Of a DNA stretch of 64,000 bases, positions 23,852-35,233 are shown one piece after another. The stretch comes from Cordilura impudica (Eukaryota; Arthropoda; Insecta; Diptera; Scathophagidae), in assembly GCA_963682025.1 (NCBI GenBank), contig OY821519.1, positions 72,492,525 to 72,556,524 of the forward strand, given 5' to 3'. Within the stretch, counting starts at the first letter, position 1. Each line of letters opens with the position of its first letter. Below the pieces are notes generated by a model. The model was not told the DNA's origin. It was given only the letters and a program-made list of their open reading frames with translations, and did no database searches. A program made the translations under genes and the position numbers.

Positions 23852-24877
23852 ATGCACTTTTGAAGAGACCTAGTGTAGGTTGCAGGCCTTGTTGAGTAGA
23901 TCATTCGTCCATTTTTAGAATTTTCAATACACCCTCAAAATCTGAAGTTATGTCCAAAAAACGTTTTGTTAGGACTTTATGGACTTAAATATTTTTAACT
24001 TTTTCAGTTGTGGGTCGATTTTAAATCTTTTAACGGTTTTGGAAAGATGACTAACTAAGCTTTCCAAATATATATATATATGTTTACACTTTTAACAAAC
24101 CCATGTGGAAAAAATACCCCAAATATTTCAAATTTCCAGTTTTTTCGTGAGCTTTTTCAACTTTGGCGCCTTTTTTTTTCCTAGACATTGTTTGGGAACA
24201 TATGTTTTTATTATTTTTATTTGAAAGCACATTTAGTAGTGAGTAAATTGACACCTTGTTTTTTTTTTATAATTTACACATTTTTAATATTTTACACATT
24301 TTTAAAATTTCTTTATATTTAACTATACCACGTGTTTTTTTAAGCAAAAAATAACTGTAAAAATGTTTGCATATAAAACAGTTTATATACATAGCATATA
24401 CTAGGAAAAATTATATCTGTATATTTAAATAAAAAATTTGTAACATTAACAATTATTAACCAATTTTAAGAAACAAGGTGTCAATTTAGTCACTACTAAA
24501 TGTGCTTTCAAATAAAATTAATAAAAACATATGTTCCCAAACAATGTCTAGGAAAAAAAAGGCGCCAAAGTTGAAAAAGCTCACGAAAAAACTGGAAATT
24601 TGAAATATTTGGGGTTTTTTTCCACACGGGTTTGTTAAAAGTGTAAACATATATATATATATTTGGAAAGCTTGGTTAGTCATCTTTCCAAAACCGTTAA
24701 AAAATTTTAAATCGACCCACAACTGAAAAAGTTAAAAATATTTAAGTCCATAAAGTCCCAAAAAACGTTTTTTGGACATAACTTCAGATTTTGAGGGTGT
24801 ATTCAAAATTCTAAAAATGGACAAATGATCTACTCAACAAGGCCTACAACCTACACTAGGTCTCTTCAAAAGTGCAT
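23852..24877. repeat. Long inverted repeat (~400-bp arms) / foldback element
   Basis: The left arm (23852-24260, starting atgcacttttgaagagacc and ending aattgacaccttgtt) is matched in reverse complement by 24472-24877 with only scattered mismatches. The spacer is ~210 bp of AT-rich sequence. The arms encode no sustained protein. Structurally it is a foldback element or long-TIR MITE. A transcript across it would form a long hairpin RNA. Confidence 0.92.
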
Positions 24878-25084
24878 GCAATTTTTTCTATTTTGTGACA
24901 TAGTGTAATCAGTTATTACATTATTTTTTAAATAAAAAATTTAACTGGTTTTCGACACTTCTTTCGGATTCAGATATGTAACTTTTCTGTAAAGCTGTTT
25001 AACCCTCCGATTAATGAGTCTCCCGTTGGCCTTAAAGTAGTGAAAAGGTTCACAGGGACCTGTAACAAATTGTTAATTGATTGT

Positions 25085-27665
25085 TAATTGTTAATTGATT
25101 GTTATTATTATTATTACTATTATATTGTTTTATTGAATTGCTATCACAACAAGAACAAATCTTATAAATTACAGTGATAGCAAGTAACATTTGTAATATT
25201 AACATTGAGTTACAGGTAATTTCGAGATTAATAAAAATAAAGTAAATTAATCATAAAAATTAACATAATAATGAACATAATAAAGTTGACATTTAACATA
25301 CATTCAAACAAAAATTTTTTTAAGTTCCTTTTTGAAAAGTAATGCGTTGCTTTGTACTTGGATATATGATGGTAAATTGTTCCAAAGACACGTGGCGTAG
25401 TTGAAATATTGTCTGGTAGACATTAGATATTTGTATTTTTGTGATATTAAATTTCTTCCACGTTAAAAAGATATTCTGGGTTCTTGAGATAAATAATCTT
25501 ATGCATCATTAAAAGGCTTTTATATTTTAGTAAATCTTTAAAACTTGTATTATGTAACTGGTATGAAAATGATGATATACTATGTCGTCTACCTCTGTTG
25601 AAAACGTATCTGGCTATATTATTATATGTGACCTCGAGCCGATTAAAGTCAATAGTGTCGCAATTTGCAAATATTTGACACCCGTACAGTAGAATTGGTA
25701 TTAAATAGGTTTTTGCCAAAAGCATTCTTATTTCAAACGGCGTCGATGATTGCACAGCCCACAAGTTTCAACATCCCATGAACTTTACCAGCTGATATAT
25801 TTATATGGTTAGACCAAGAAAGTTCAGCATTAAATGTGATTCCCAAATTCGATGATGATTGAACAAAGTCGATTCTTGAGCTGTTAATATGTAGAAAAAT
25901 ATTGTCATTCAGTCTTTTTTTATTACTTCTTGAAATGAAAATACATTTTGATTTGTCAGAGTTTATACATAAGCCATTTGTACATGCCCATTTATGTATG
26001 TATATTATCCAAGTCACTATTAATACAGTCAGTACAATGTTGAACATTTTCAATTCTGCTGCTTAAGTACAACTGTACGTCATCAGCATATATTTGTACG
26101 CCACAGTAATTCAGAACTTCAGGCAAATCGTTAATATACATACAGAAAAGCAATGGACCAAGAATAGACCCCTGAGGCACACCTCTGTCAACATCCGCTG
26201 CTTTAGAAGTCACTCCATTTAAAGAAACCACTTGTTTACGATTAATAAGGTAAGAGGAAATAAGTTTATTAGCCGAACTTGAGAAATTAAAGATTTTCTC
26301 GAGTTTAGTGAGTAGAATCGAGTGATCAACAGTATCGAAGGCCTTACTGTGATTTAAAAGCACAAGAAATGATATCATATTCTTATCCAGTTGTGATGTA
26401 ATTTCTTCCACTACATCGATCAAAACCGTAATGCAGCTTCTGTCCTGTCTAAACCCAGATTGGCTATCCGTAAGGAGGTGTTGATTCTTTAAATAATCAT
26501 TCATTTGCCCGTACATAAGATTTTCCATAACCTTGGATAGAAATGGTAGTATCGCAATAGGTCGGAAGTCGCTGTTATTCTTTGGAATAGCAATGATTTT
26601 TGCTTTTTTCCACATATCAGGAAAAATTGATTTTGTTAATATTGCATTAATTAAATACGTAAGAAATGGTAGAAGTTTAGGAACGACAATTTTTAAAAAT
26701 CTTGGATTAATTTCATCTTAGCCCACAGCATTTGACTTAATTGATGTAATACTTTTCAGAACTTCAGATTGCTCCACACATCGAAAATCAAAACAGTTCT
26801 CAATAGGCACAGTATGAATTTTTTCGTACTCATTTTCAGTTAGTCTATTCAGTTGGATTTCGACAAATCAGAACAGTGCAAGGATTTCTTTTCCCAATAC
26901 CTATTTCACGGATCTCTTTCCATTTTCTCTTGCTATCAATAGCTGAAGAGAATTTCTGTCGATAATAACTGGATTTTACAATATATATGCAGTTCACAAC
27001 TTCCTTTCTAATGGATTTGAACAATGAATGTAACTCAGGCGTTTTAAATTTCTTCCAACGTTTATATGCCAAATCTCGTTTATCAATTAAACGTTTTATA
27101 ATTGAAGTAAACCAAGGAGGCTGCATAGGTTTAAGTGTTCTTGTTTTTTCAGGCACAATTTCATAAAATATTGTGAGAAGGTTATTTTGAATGAAAGCAA
27201 TTTGATCATTAACATTCTCAAGACCATAAATTGAATCCCAATGAACGCAATCAATACGCTGGTTTAACGCTGTATAGTCAATGGCACGAAAATCTCTATA
27301 AGTGTAATGTACATCTTCATTGTTAACATAGGTATGATATATCATAAAAATTAAGTCATGCTTCGGAAAAACAGGGTCAGAAAATTGATCGTAAAGCAGT
27401 ATTTTGCTTTTATGATTAGTAAAGAATACATCAAGTAAACTGTTCGAGCCACTTGGATAATGGGATGGAACGATCGTATTAACAGCAAAAGACCGAGCGT
27501 TTGCTTGGGCTCTGAAAGTGACTTATCAACTAGCAGGTTACTATTGAAATCACCAGAAATGATTACGTCATTGTACAATAAGGACAGAGATTCAATTTTA
27601 TTAAACAAGTCTTTGGTATCAATAAAGATATACGGTCGATATACGCAGGCGATAAGAATTTTTTT
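25085..27665 (-). mobile_element. 5'-truncated non-LTR retrotransposon (jockey/CR1-like)
   Basis: On the minus strand the copy begins inside the endonuclease domain (~27660), passes through reverse transcriptase, and ends in a TAA/CAATTAA-repeat tail at 25,075-25,125. This is typical of LINEs that end in simple repeats. It sits in what appears to be the 3' part of a piggyBac-type element. No RNase H domain was seen. The clade is a by-eye judgement. Confidence 0.85.
25447..27665 (-). pseudogene. Endonuclease/reverse transcriptase remnant of the LINE
   Basis: Broken frames in order on the minus strand: 27608-27351 has the endonuclease motif IISGDFNSNLL; 27345-26845 has FTSIIKRLIDKRDLAYKRWK; 26615-25992 has the polymerase with FRPIAILPFLSKVMENLM, FDTVDHSILL, GVPQGSILGPLLF and the catalytic YADDVQLYLSS; 26053-25733 and 25764-25447 hold the thumb and C-terminal part (LAKTYLIPILLYGCQIF). 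Damage: a frameshift near 26875, an in-frame TAA at 26718-26720 (NAVG*DEINPRF, otherwise continuous with the polymerase), a frameshift near 26000-26050 and another near 25740. The YADD site is intact but no continuous protein can be made. Confidence 0.88.
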
Positions 27666-27792
27666 TTTATCCTTCGTTTAATTCAAGAAATAGATTATAC
27701 TCGTATAAAGCAATAAAAGGCACAATAAATGTTTTTTTTTTTTGCAATTTCGGTTTTATTTAAGATAAGAAATCGTAACAAAATTAAATAAG

Positions 27793-29600
27793 TCACTGTT
27801 GTGATGCTTCTTGCTGATTTTTTAGTTCGGCTGTGCAGGTATTGCAGCGATGCAGCAATGTTGAATGCTCAGCACAAACTAATTTCTTGCAAGTAAAGCA
27901 ATGCGCTCTGGTTTTACTCTAACGTCAGCACTCTACAGGACATAACTGGCATGACGGCCGATTTGATCGATGGTGCAACTCCTGCTGTCAGTCTTGTTAC
28001 TACCTACAAGCAGAAAAATGTTCAGTTGTTCCGCTTTTGTGTGTTTCAAAATTATTTTATTTTACCTTTACATTGAATACTTCCGTAGCACTTCGAATCC
28101 TGGGATAGCTCGTTATGCGTCCATTGGTGGCTCGTTCTTCAATATTTGGCAGTGCTAATTGTGTCGTGAGCAATTGCAAAAATTAACGTCGCTTATCGGT
28201 TTTTATACTGGCTAAATTTCATTATATATGGTAAATGCAGCTAATACCATATTTTAGAACATTGCCAGTGGCCAGCGGTTTGTTGATAATTTGCAAAAAT
28301 ATGTGCCAAGCGTCTGATCCATCCATTTTATCCACGACGGATTTATTAATATTTTAATCCAGAATAACCATGGGCTTCATTTTTTCAATTGTGTCTACAT
28401 CGCAAGTATAGTGCATTATAGACAGCAAAAATTACCGGATCGGATCTTGTCTTCGTAGAAGTCAAACAATGCGCTGCAAACTAGGCGCGCGGGACTTTTC
28501 AGAAACTCACGTGGTGCAAATGTTTTATTTGAGCGTACTGTCCCAATAAATGCAGTTTTCTGCCTCATCTACGTACGCGCCACATTCAACGTGGAGAAAA
28601 AATTGCCAGCATAAATTGTGCCGCCTGTATTCACATATCTATCCACTAATTGCTACACAACATTCTGGCCTTGATTTAACTCTCTTGACAAGGAAACTAC
28701 CCAGAGTAAATCGTTCGTTTGAGGAGATAAAATGATTTCAGGTCGTACAGCCACCATACCTTTATTCCGTACTTGGCTGGCTTAGACTGAATGTATTGTG
28801 TAAACCATGTGCGGCCTCTATATGGAAATAATTGATCGTCGACGGACAGCGAATAGTGCGAGATATAAGCTGCCGACAAATTGCCTGCCACATTTGCCAA
28901 AACGTCAATAGCTACAGTTTTACTCCCGTGACCTATTTGCGTTATCAAAGCGAATGGGTTTTTTGATGTGCACTAATCGACTGCATAATAATGCGGCTTT
29001 GTATATTGGAGCATGGGTTGAGCCCCACATATCCTTGGAGGGCTCATTATTCGATCGCAGCACACAAAACGATAGCCAAAAATGCATTGAACTCTTTTGG
29101 AATGATTGTTTCCATTCCTTTTTCTTCGTAGGATTTGCCGAATTCAATACAGTTGTTACTTCCCTGGCTTTTCGATTTGTTTCCCGCATGATAACATACG
29201 CCATATCTTCGGTGATGAGCGTGCGGAATATGGTTTATGGATCATATGTATATTTCACTGGCCGTGGTTTCCTTCTTATATAGTCGACCACGCTATGAGT
29301 ACGAGTGCGGGTATTCGATGGTGCAACTGTGCTCCATTTCGTGCCATTTTTAGATGTTAAATAACTGTCAGAAGTTTCGTTAGTGGCAGAAGCAGTTTCT
29401 AATTCATCTTTCTCGTCTTCATTTACCTCCCTATTGATTTCCACATGCGTTTCAGTTTCGGCATCTGACTCATCAACGTGAGGGTTGGCTAATATGTCAA
29501 TACAGCATCACCATCACTATTGTCACTCTCCTCGTTATTCATAAATTCTACAAATCTATCATCGATAAAAACGTCTCTCCTCCCCAGTCATTTGCTAGTA
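27793..29600 (-). pseudogene. Decayed piggyBac-type transposase
   Basis: Pieces in order on minus: an acidic N-terminus (DRFVEFMNNEESDNSDGDA; then ETETHVEINREVNEDEKDE); a segment with VLRSNNEPSKDMWGSTHAPI; the catalytic-core segment SVDDQLFPYRGRTWFTQYIQ followed by SKPAKYGIKVWWLYD (28.70-28.95 kb); GTVRSNKTFAPREFLKSP; and a C-terminal zinc finger with HCFTCKKLVCAEHSTLLHRC ending at the stop 27793-27795. Stops and frameshifts separate them. The order and motifs are those of the DDE piggyBac family, which moves by cut-and-paste at TTAA. It is not functional as read. Confidence 0.88.
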
Positions 29601-29658
29601 GCGTGTGCTGTAACGTATCACCATTTCCGGTGCATTCGAATTTGAATCTTTATAAGTA

Positions 29659-30025
29659 CTAGCAGATTCCTGCGCTCGAAATTCGAGTGCAATTTCTAGG
29701 CAGCTTTATTTTTCAGCTTAGCCAATTCACAAACCAACACTTTTATGGTTTATTATTATTATGAATGAAGATAACAAGCTCATTAACAAACACATTAACA
29801 AATTTAATAAAACACACATAGCATATGTATAATTTTATGTGTGTGTTAGTAGCAACTTGAAAAGCAATTTACTCAAAATAAAGGAAAAAATTGTAAAATC
29901 TGTAAATCTGCAAAATGGCTAAAAAGAAATACCTTTCAAATAATATACTTTTGGCCAAAATAGGGATAAAACGGTAGATCAAAACATTGGTCACAAGAGA
30001 TCGGCTAGTCTATAAATATTATAGA
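29659..30025 (-). mobile_element. Non-autonomous Helitron family A, copy 2
   Basis: On minus it starts at 30025 with a diverged TCTATAATATTTATAG and ends with the hairpin GCACTCGAATTTCGAGCGC, then CTAG at 29659-29662. The body agrees with the other copies. It lies just upstream of the piggyBac remnant. Confidence 0.85.
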
Positions 30026-30530
30026 TATACAAATATTTAAAAATTTCGCGCTCGATGTTCACTGTTCAATATATAAACGCTACATGGTTCGGTTTGTGAA
30101 ACTTATGAACCTTTTATACTGTTTTTATTACTGTTTCTTTTTTGTTTTATACTGTATAAATTGTTGTTGGTGGTTCTCATGCTCGTATAAATTTAAGAAT
30201 GTAGCAAATCTTGTTTTGGCACGCAAATCGCTGTTGTAAGTCTTCAATTAAAAAAATAAATACAGGTAACAAAAAAACACTATTCAACAAAATTCATTAC
30301 CAATTTCTTCTAATAATATATAGTACAATGTCCGTAGACACTTTCTCACTTATCAAAGTACTAAACGTCATTAAGCCTCGCTTCAAAATCTGCTTTAATC
30401 GATTCACCATACTTTTTTCTTGGAATACATGTGCGGTTCGGGTATTCAACCCATGCAACATTACGGAGTTGTGAGAGTTTGAAAATCAAAAAGGTCCCCA
30501 GAGACCTTCTTACAAACAGAAGAGTTAAAA

Positions 30531-31824
30531 TGAAGAATTTTTTCCATTACTTTTAAATCCCTGTCATAAAGTTCGTTATTTTTTATAAAATTTTATCAAA
30601 TACATTATTTGAGAAATATCAGGTGTCGAAGCAATAATTATATAGAAGTATTTATCTTTTTTGTATATTTACAAATTCATTAATTAATAAATTAATAATT
30701 TCATTACATATAAATTCTAAAATTTCCATTTTGATTGTAATAAAATACTTTACTGGACCTCGACCCACAGTGGCTGAAAATTGTTTTTCATTGGCCAATA
30801 TTCTGTAACTTCTGAACTTTAATTCATTAATTGATTGAGTACTTTTTAGAAATTCTGGGTCAAAGTTGAACTTTTCATTTTTTTTTTTTAACTTTTAGCG
30901 TGAAACATGGGTTTTTTTTTTTTTTTTTTTATTATTAAACAATATCATATTTAGATTTTATTAATAATTATTAGCATTTTTTGTAATAATGGAATTTTTT
31001 TTAATGTTTACACTCAAAAAAAATTTGTGCAATAAAAAAAAGTTAAATCAACTGGAAATTTTGCTATTACTACAGAAAAATTAATCATTTTTTGTTGTCA
31101 AATTTGTTAATTTCTGCAAAATAAATCTGCTGAACATTAGCGCAATGATTCTGATTTTGATATGAAAATATCGGTTTTTATTTTTTTAATCTTTCTTATT
31201 TATTAAAACATTTCATGCATATGTGGGTAGGAAAACCTTTTAAAAATAAAAACTGCAATATATTTCTAATAGCATTTGTAACAATGGTAGGTTCTGTTTT
31301 TTATTATTTTTTTAATAATACTATGTTTTTCGTACGTAAATAACAATGAACGGCAATTATAATGAATAATTCTTTGATTCAAATATTGATTGTAGATATT
31401 CCATATTCTGTTCTGTTCTTTAGTAGTTTTTTAACTTCATCTAAATCCCGATGTTCCAATTTACATTGAATTTCAAATACTGAAGATGAACGGATCTGAC
31501 GTTACCAATAATATAATAAATAGATCATTTGTAGAATTTTGTGAAATTTTTCTAGTATTGTGCTCTCTATAAAACATGTAACACTTATTCCTTTTTTCTT
31601 GAGCCTCCTCTGATAAATCTTGTGAACTGTTGCACACATATCTAATGATTTTGTCGGGTCTTGGGTAATTGGCTTTCGTGTTAGTCAAAGCCTGGCATCA
31701 TGAGTTTCTTTTTTGAATTCAAATTTGATTGGCCTGCAGTATTTTGTTGAAGATGGTGTCTTATTTTTCCAAATATCCTTTGTTTGCGTTGTACTAGTCT
31801 TAGTACCTGAATCTTCCAAAATCT
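30531..31824. other. AT-rich DNA, nothing recognised
   Basis: Long T and A runs (e.g. 30911-30931). No gene or element could be supported. Confidence 0.4.
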
Positions 31825-32642
31825 TTATACCCTATACCACTATGTGGTTTGGGTATAATGACTTTGTGCTGCTGTTTGTAACAACCAAAAATATTTGACC
31901 TAGACCCATCTTTAATTATACCGATCGAATCAGAATCACTTTCTGAGTTGATTTAACAATATCCGTCCGTCCGTCCGTCCGTCCGTCCGTCCGTCCGTCC
32001 GTCCGTCCGTCCGTCCGTCTGTGTGTCCATGTAAAGCTTGTAATCAAACTGCAGGTCGCAAATATGAATGAATTTTGACGAAATTTGGTATATAAGCTTT
32101 TATCGGCCATGGGATGAACGCTATTGAAATTGGTGAGAATCGGTCCATGTTCAGACCAAGCCCCCATACAAATTACCCATATGAAATCGACATAAATTGC
32201 CATAAGATCCAAATTGTCATATAGATCTCACTCAAATTGGGTTTATATGCGTTCATTACATCCACTAATGAGTAGTCCAAAAATGATCCCTTTGACCCCA
32301 TATAGAGCTGCTTCCCGATCTTCACTTAAATCTATTAAAAAACAAAAATATTGCACTGATTCTTCTCAAATTTTGTTTGTACATATTTTTGCAAAATACA
32401 AGAGACTTTACCAAACATGATCAGGATCGGTCCATTTTTGGACCTAGTCCCTTTATAGATATAGCATCCGATATGAACTTTTTCATATCTGCAGCCAAAA
32501 AAATTAATAAAAATCCCACTCAAATTTGGTTTTTGCTTATTTTCAATGTCCAGTTAGTTGGGCCTAAGAGATAGGGTTTCTAAACGCATGGTATAGGGTA
32601 TCGTATAGTCGGTCTAGACCGACTATAATTTTCTTACTTGTT
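31825..32642 (-). mobile_element. Family B element, complete
   Basis: Complete copy on minus: palindrome AGTCGGTCTAGACCGACT near 32608-32625, subterminal repeat ATACCCTATACCA near its 5' end, and the complementary TGGTATAGGGTATAAA at its 3' end (31825-31845). The GTCY microsatellite is long here (about 15 CCGT units, 31965-32025). The small frames (e.g. RSEHGPILTNFNSVHPMAD) recur in all copies and are not evidence of a gene. Confidence 0.85.
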
Positions 32643-33129
32643 TTCAATTGCGATAGTACAAATGAAACCATGAACATATCTGGGTCCAAAATATTTTCAC
32701 ATACTACTTGTTTGTATTGTGTTTGCACGGAAGAACTATCACATCTCCATTTATAAAAATGAATTAACTTTGTCTTTCCATTGACATTCTTACTTACAAA
32801 TATATAAAAAGGGTGCTGTATTTTGTAAGCAGATATCACTACTGGTAATAGAACAAATAATGATAATGATAATAAGCTATAAAATACCTAAAACGCAAAT
32901 TTAACACACCATTGCATACGTATAGGGCTGTTTAAGTTGCCGTAATATGAAATTTTTTGATTAATTTCGTTAAAATGAAAAACGTGATCTACCGGGTCGT
33001 GGCGGATGCAAAAGTATGTATATGGTTAAAGAAGACACTTTCACCTTTCTCCGGGTGGTATACGTTTCCTGTTCCCTTTTGTTCCCTAGAACTTCTATTC
33101 TACTAAAGTATTGAATTTGACAAAAATAT
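32643..33129. other. No recognised feature
   Basis: AT-rich DNA between interspersed elements. A short minus-strand frame (32564-32839) has no recognisable motif. Confidence 0.35.
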
Positions 33130-33507
33130 AAAGTTAAAGTCAAAATTCGAGTGCAAATTATAGAAAATTTTATTTTTTCATTAAATAAAGATCCTAAAGG
33201 TATGCTAATTAATTATAGCCAATTCACAAATCAACACAAAAAAAAACAAACTCATTTTTATTACAAACGCACTAACAAATTTAATAAACACACACATAGC
33301 ATTGTATAATTTTATGTATGTGATAGTAGCAACTTTAAATGCAATTTACTCAAAATAAAGGAAAAAATTGAAAAATATGTAAATCTGCAAAACGGCTAAA
33401 AGAAATACCTTTCAAATAATATAGGTTTGGTCAAAATCAGGATAAAACGGTAGAACAAAACATCGGTCACAAGAAATTGCCTAGCCTATTAATATTATAT
33501 AATATTT
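33130..33507 (-). mobile_element. Helitron family A, copy 3 (3' end damaged)
   Basis: Matches the family from 'aattcgagtgcaaatta' to 'cctagcctattaatattata'. The terminal hairpin and CTAG on the left are lost. It belongs to a subtype with 'aaggtatgctaattaatta' and without the GTTTATTATTATTG block, shared with copies 7, 8 and 9. Confidence 0.75.
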
Positions 33508-33686
33508 TTGGTTACCTCAATTTGGATATACATAGTAGCTACAAAATGGCGTTAAAGTTTTAAAAATCGGTGACAAAAAAAATTTGACTTTTGGCCAATT
33601 AAATCAAAATTTCAGCCACAGTGCGTCTAAGAACTTTTATTAATAACTGATACTGAAGTTTGTGTTTTCAACAATATTAGTATTAA

Positions 33687-34158
33687 CTAGCAGATTCCAG
33701 CGCTCGAAATTCGAGTGCAATTTTAAGTCAATTTTATTTCTCAATTCACAAACCAACACTTTTTTGGTTTATTATTATTGTGAATGAAGATAACAAACTC
33801 ATTAACAACCATATTAAAAAAAAAAAAAATAGCCAAAATTAGAATCTGCAGACAAGCCCTCGGCTTCGCGGAACTAGGCTTCAAAAAAAAAAAAAAAAAA
33901 CGGTACTTAAAAAAAAAAAATTATTATAAAAAAAAAAAAATGTATAATATTATGTATGTGTTAGTGGCAACTTTAAATGCAATATAATAGCATAACAATA
34001 TCAATCAAAATAATGGAAAAAATTTAAAAATCTGTAAATCTGGTGAACTGCTAAAAAGAAATACCTTTCAAATAGTATACGTTTGGTTTAACTTGGGATA
34101 AAATGGTAGAACAAAACATCTGGTAGCAAGAAATCGCCTTGCCTATTAATATTATAGA
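33687..34158 (-). mobile_element. Helitron family A, copy 4 with A-rich insertion
   Basis: CTAG at 33687-33690 with the hairpin next to it; the TCTATAATATTAATAGGC start is at 34158 on minus. A poly(A)-interrupted block at ~33815-33945, holding 'gcagacaagccctcggcttcgcgg', interrupts the body and is foreign to the family. Confidence 0.82.
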
Positions 34159-34479
34159 TAAACACTTCTTAAATTAGTTATAAATACAACACATTTGTAA
34201 TATATAGATAGAACTTACACAAGGCTTAGCTGCGCTTAGTTTTTAACACTTATGATCAGTATACTCTACTTCTTCATCTTCTGCTAACACATGCAACAAA
34301 TGACTTGAGACACTAGGCATATGTTGTCATTTTGTGGGGGTATAAATTTTTATGTGGTTGATACAGCTCCTCTATACGGTCATTGCCTATGCTAGGGAGG
34401 TTAGGGTGAGCTGTTTAATATGTAAACTAAAAAAAAACGCGTGCAAAAAGTACATTTAACCTAATTGCACGTGGAGTAG

Positions 34480-34937
34480 CAACGTTTTATCTTATGCGAC
34501 ATAATAGAAGCCGCGAGGCAACCTTTGGTCGATGGATGGCAAATTGAACCATGATCGATGATTTTTTGTCTGAAAATATGGATGACATTAATCCGGGCAA
34601 GATGTGGTTTCAACAAGATGGCGCTACGTGCCATACGGCGACTTATTGAAATCAAACTTTGGCGATAAGTTGATTTCGAGAAATGGCTCTATCAATTGGC
34701 CATCACGATCGTGCGATTTGACACCTTGCGATTATTTCCTCCGGGGCTACGTGAAGTCTCTGGTTTTTGCTGATAAACAAGCAGCATTTGCTGACACGGT
34801 GGCTATATGCCCGAAATAATTTTCAAGTGTCAATGCCATGTATTGATCTTTCGAATAAAAGAATCTTTTTGATTAAAATCATTTTTTGGGTTATTTTGTA
34901 CTTTAAAGTTCTAACAGGCTTAAAAAACACCCTTTAT
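34480..34937 (+). pseudogene. mariner/Tc1-type transposase fragment and 3' end
   Basis: Frames on + read SENMDDINPGKMWFQQDGAT, then after a frameshift LLKSNFGDKLISRNGSINW, CDLTPCDYFLRGYVKS and ADKQ. These match the second and third acidic regions of the IS630/Tc1/mariner DDE domain (QDG and the later SCDLTPCDYF). Several stops follow. The block ends near 'ttaaaaaacaccctttata', which resembles an outward terminal repeat with TA. The 5' half is missing. Not functional. Confidence 0.8.
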
Positions 34938-34979
34938 AATAGCTTGCGCCTATTTAAATTTCGGTCTTATTTTTTTTTT

Positions 34980-35102
34980 TTTTTTTTTTTAAGAGAAAAG
35001 GTACCATTAGTTTTATATATATAATTTTATACTTATATAAAAATTAATTAAGGTACCATTAGTTTTATATATATAATTTTATACTTATATAAAAATTAAT
35101 TC
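34980..35102. repeat. 53-bp tandem duplication after a T run
   Basis: 'aaggtaccattagttttata' through 'tatataaaaattaatt' occurs twice in direct succession (about 34998 and 35051), immediately after a ~22-base T tract. The two copies look identical. Confidence 0.9.
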
Positions 35103-35233
35103 TTGGTATTTAACCATTATTTAAAAAATGAATAAATTAAATTGAGTATAGCAAAAACAAAATGTTATAAAAACACATTTGCGTCTATTCAAATTTCCGC
35201 TCTCTGTTTAAATATAACATCTGATACAAACTT

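Larger units (their letters stand above)
25003..30530 (-). mobile_element. Probable piggyBac-type element with nested insertions
   Basis: TTAA followed by CCCTCCGATTAATGAG lies at ~25001. At ~30512-30530 'cttacaaacagaagagttaa' ends in TTAA and is a plausible opposite terminus. Between them lie a decayed piggyBac transposase (27.8-29.6 kb, minus), a 5'-truncated LINE (25.1-27.7 kb) and a Helitron (29.66-30.03 kb). Similarity of the two termini is weak by eye ('ggttcacagggacctgt' versus 'ggtctctggggacct' on the other strand). The outer boundaries are inference; the transposase is firm. Confidence 0.45.

Noticed and set aside
31916..32212. Recurrent 60-98 aa frames (e.g. RSEHGPILTNFNSVHPMAD, MSGIFINFFGCRYEKVHIG) on several strands as a protein family
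   Set aside because: They occur only inside family-B copies and follow its nucleotide similarity; frames are broken differently in each copy and stop at the GTCY run. There is no sign of protein-level conservation.
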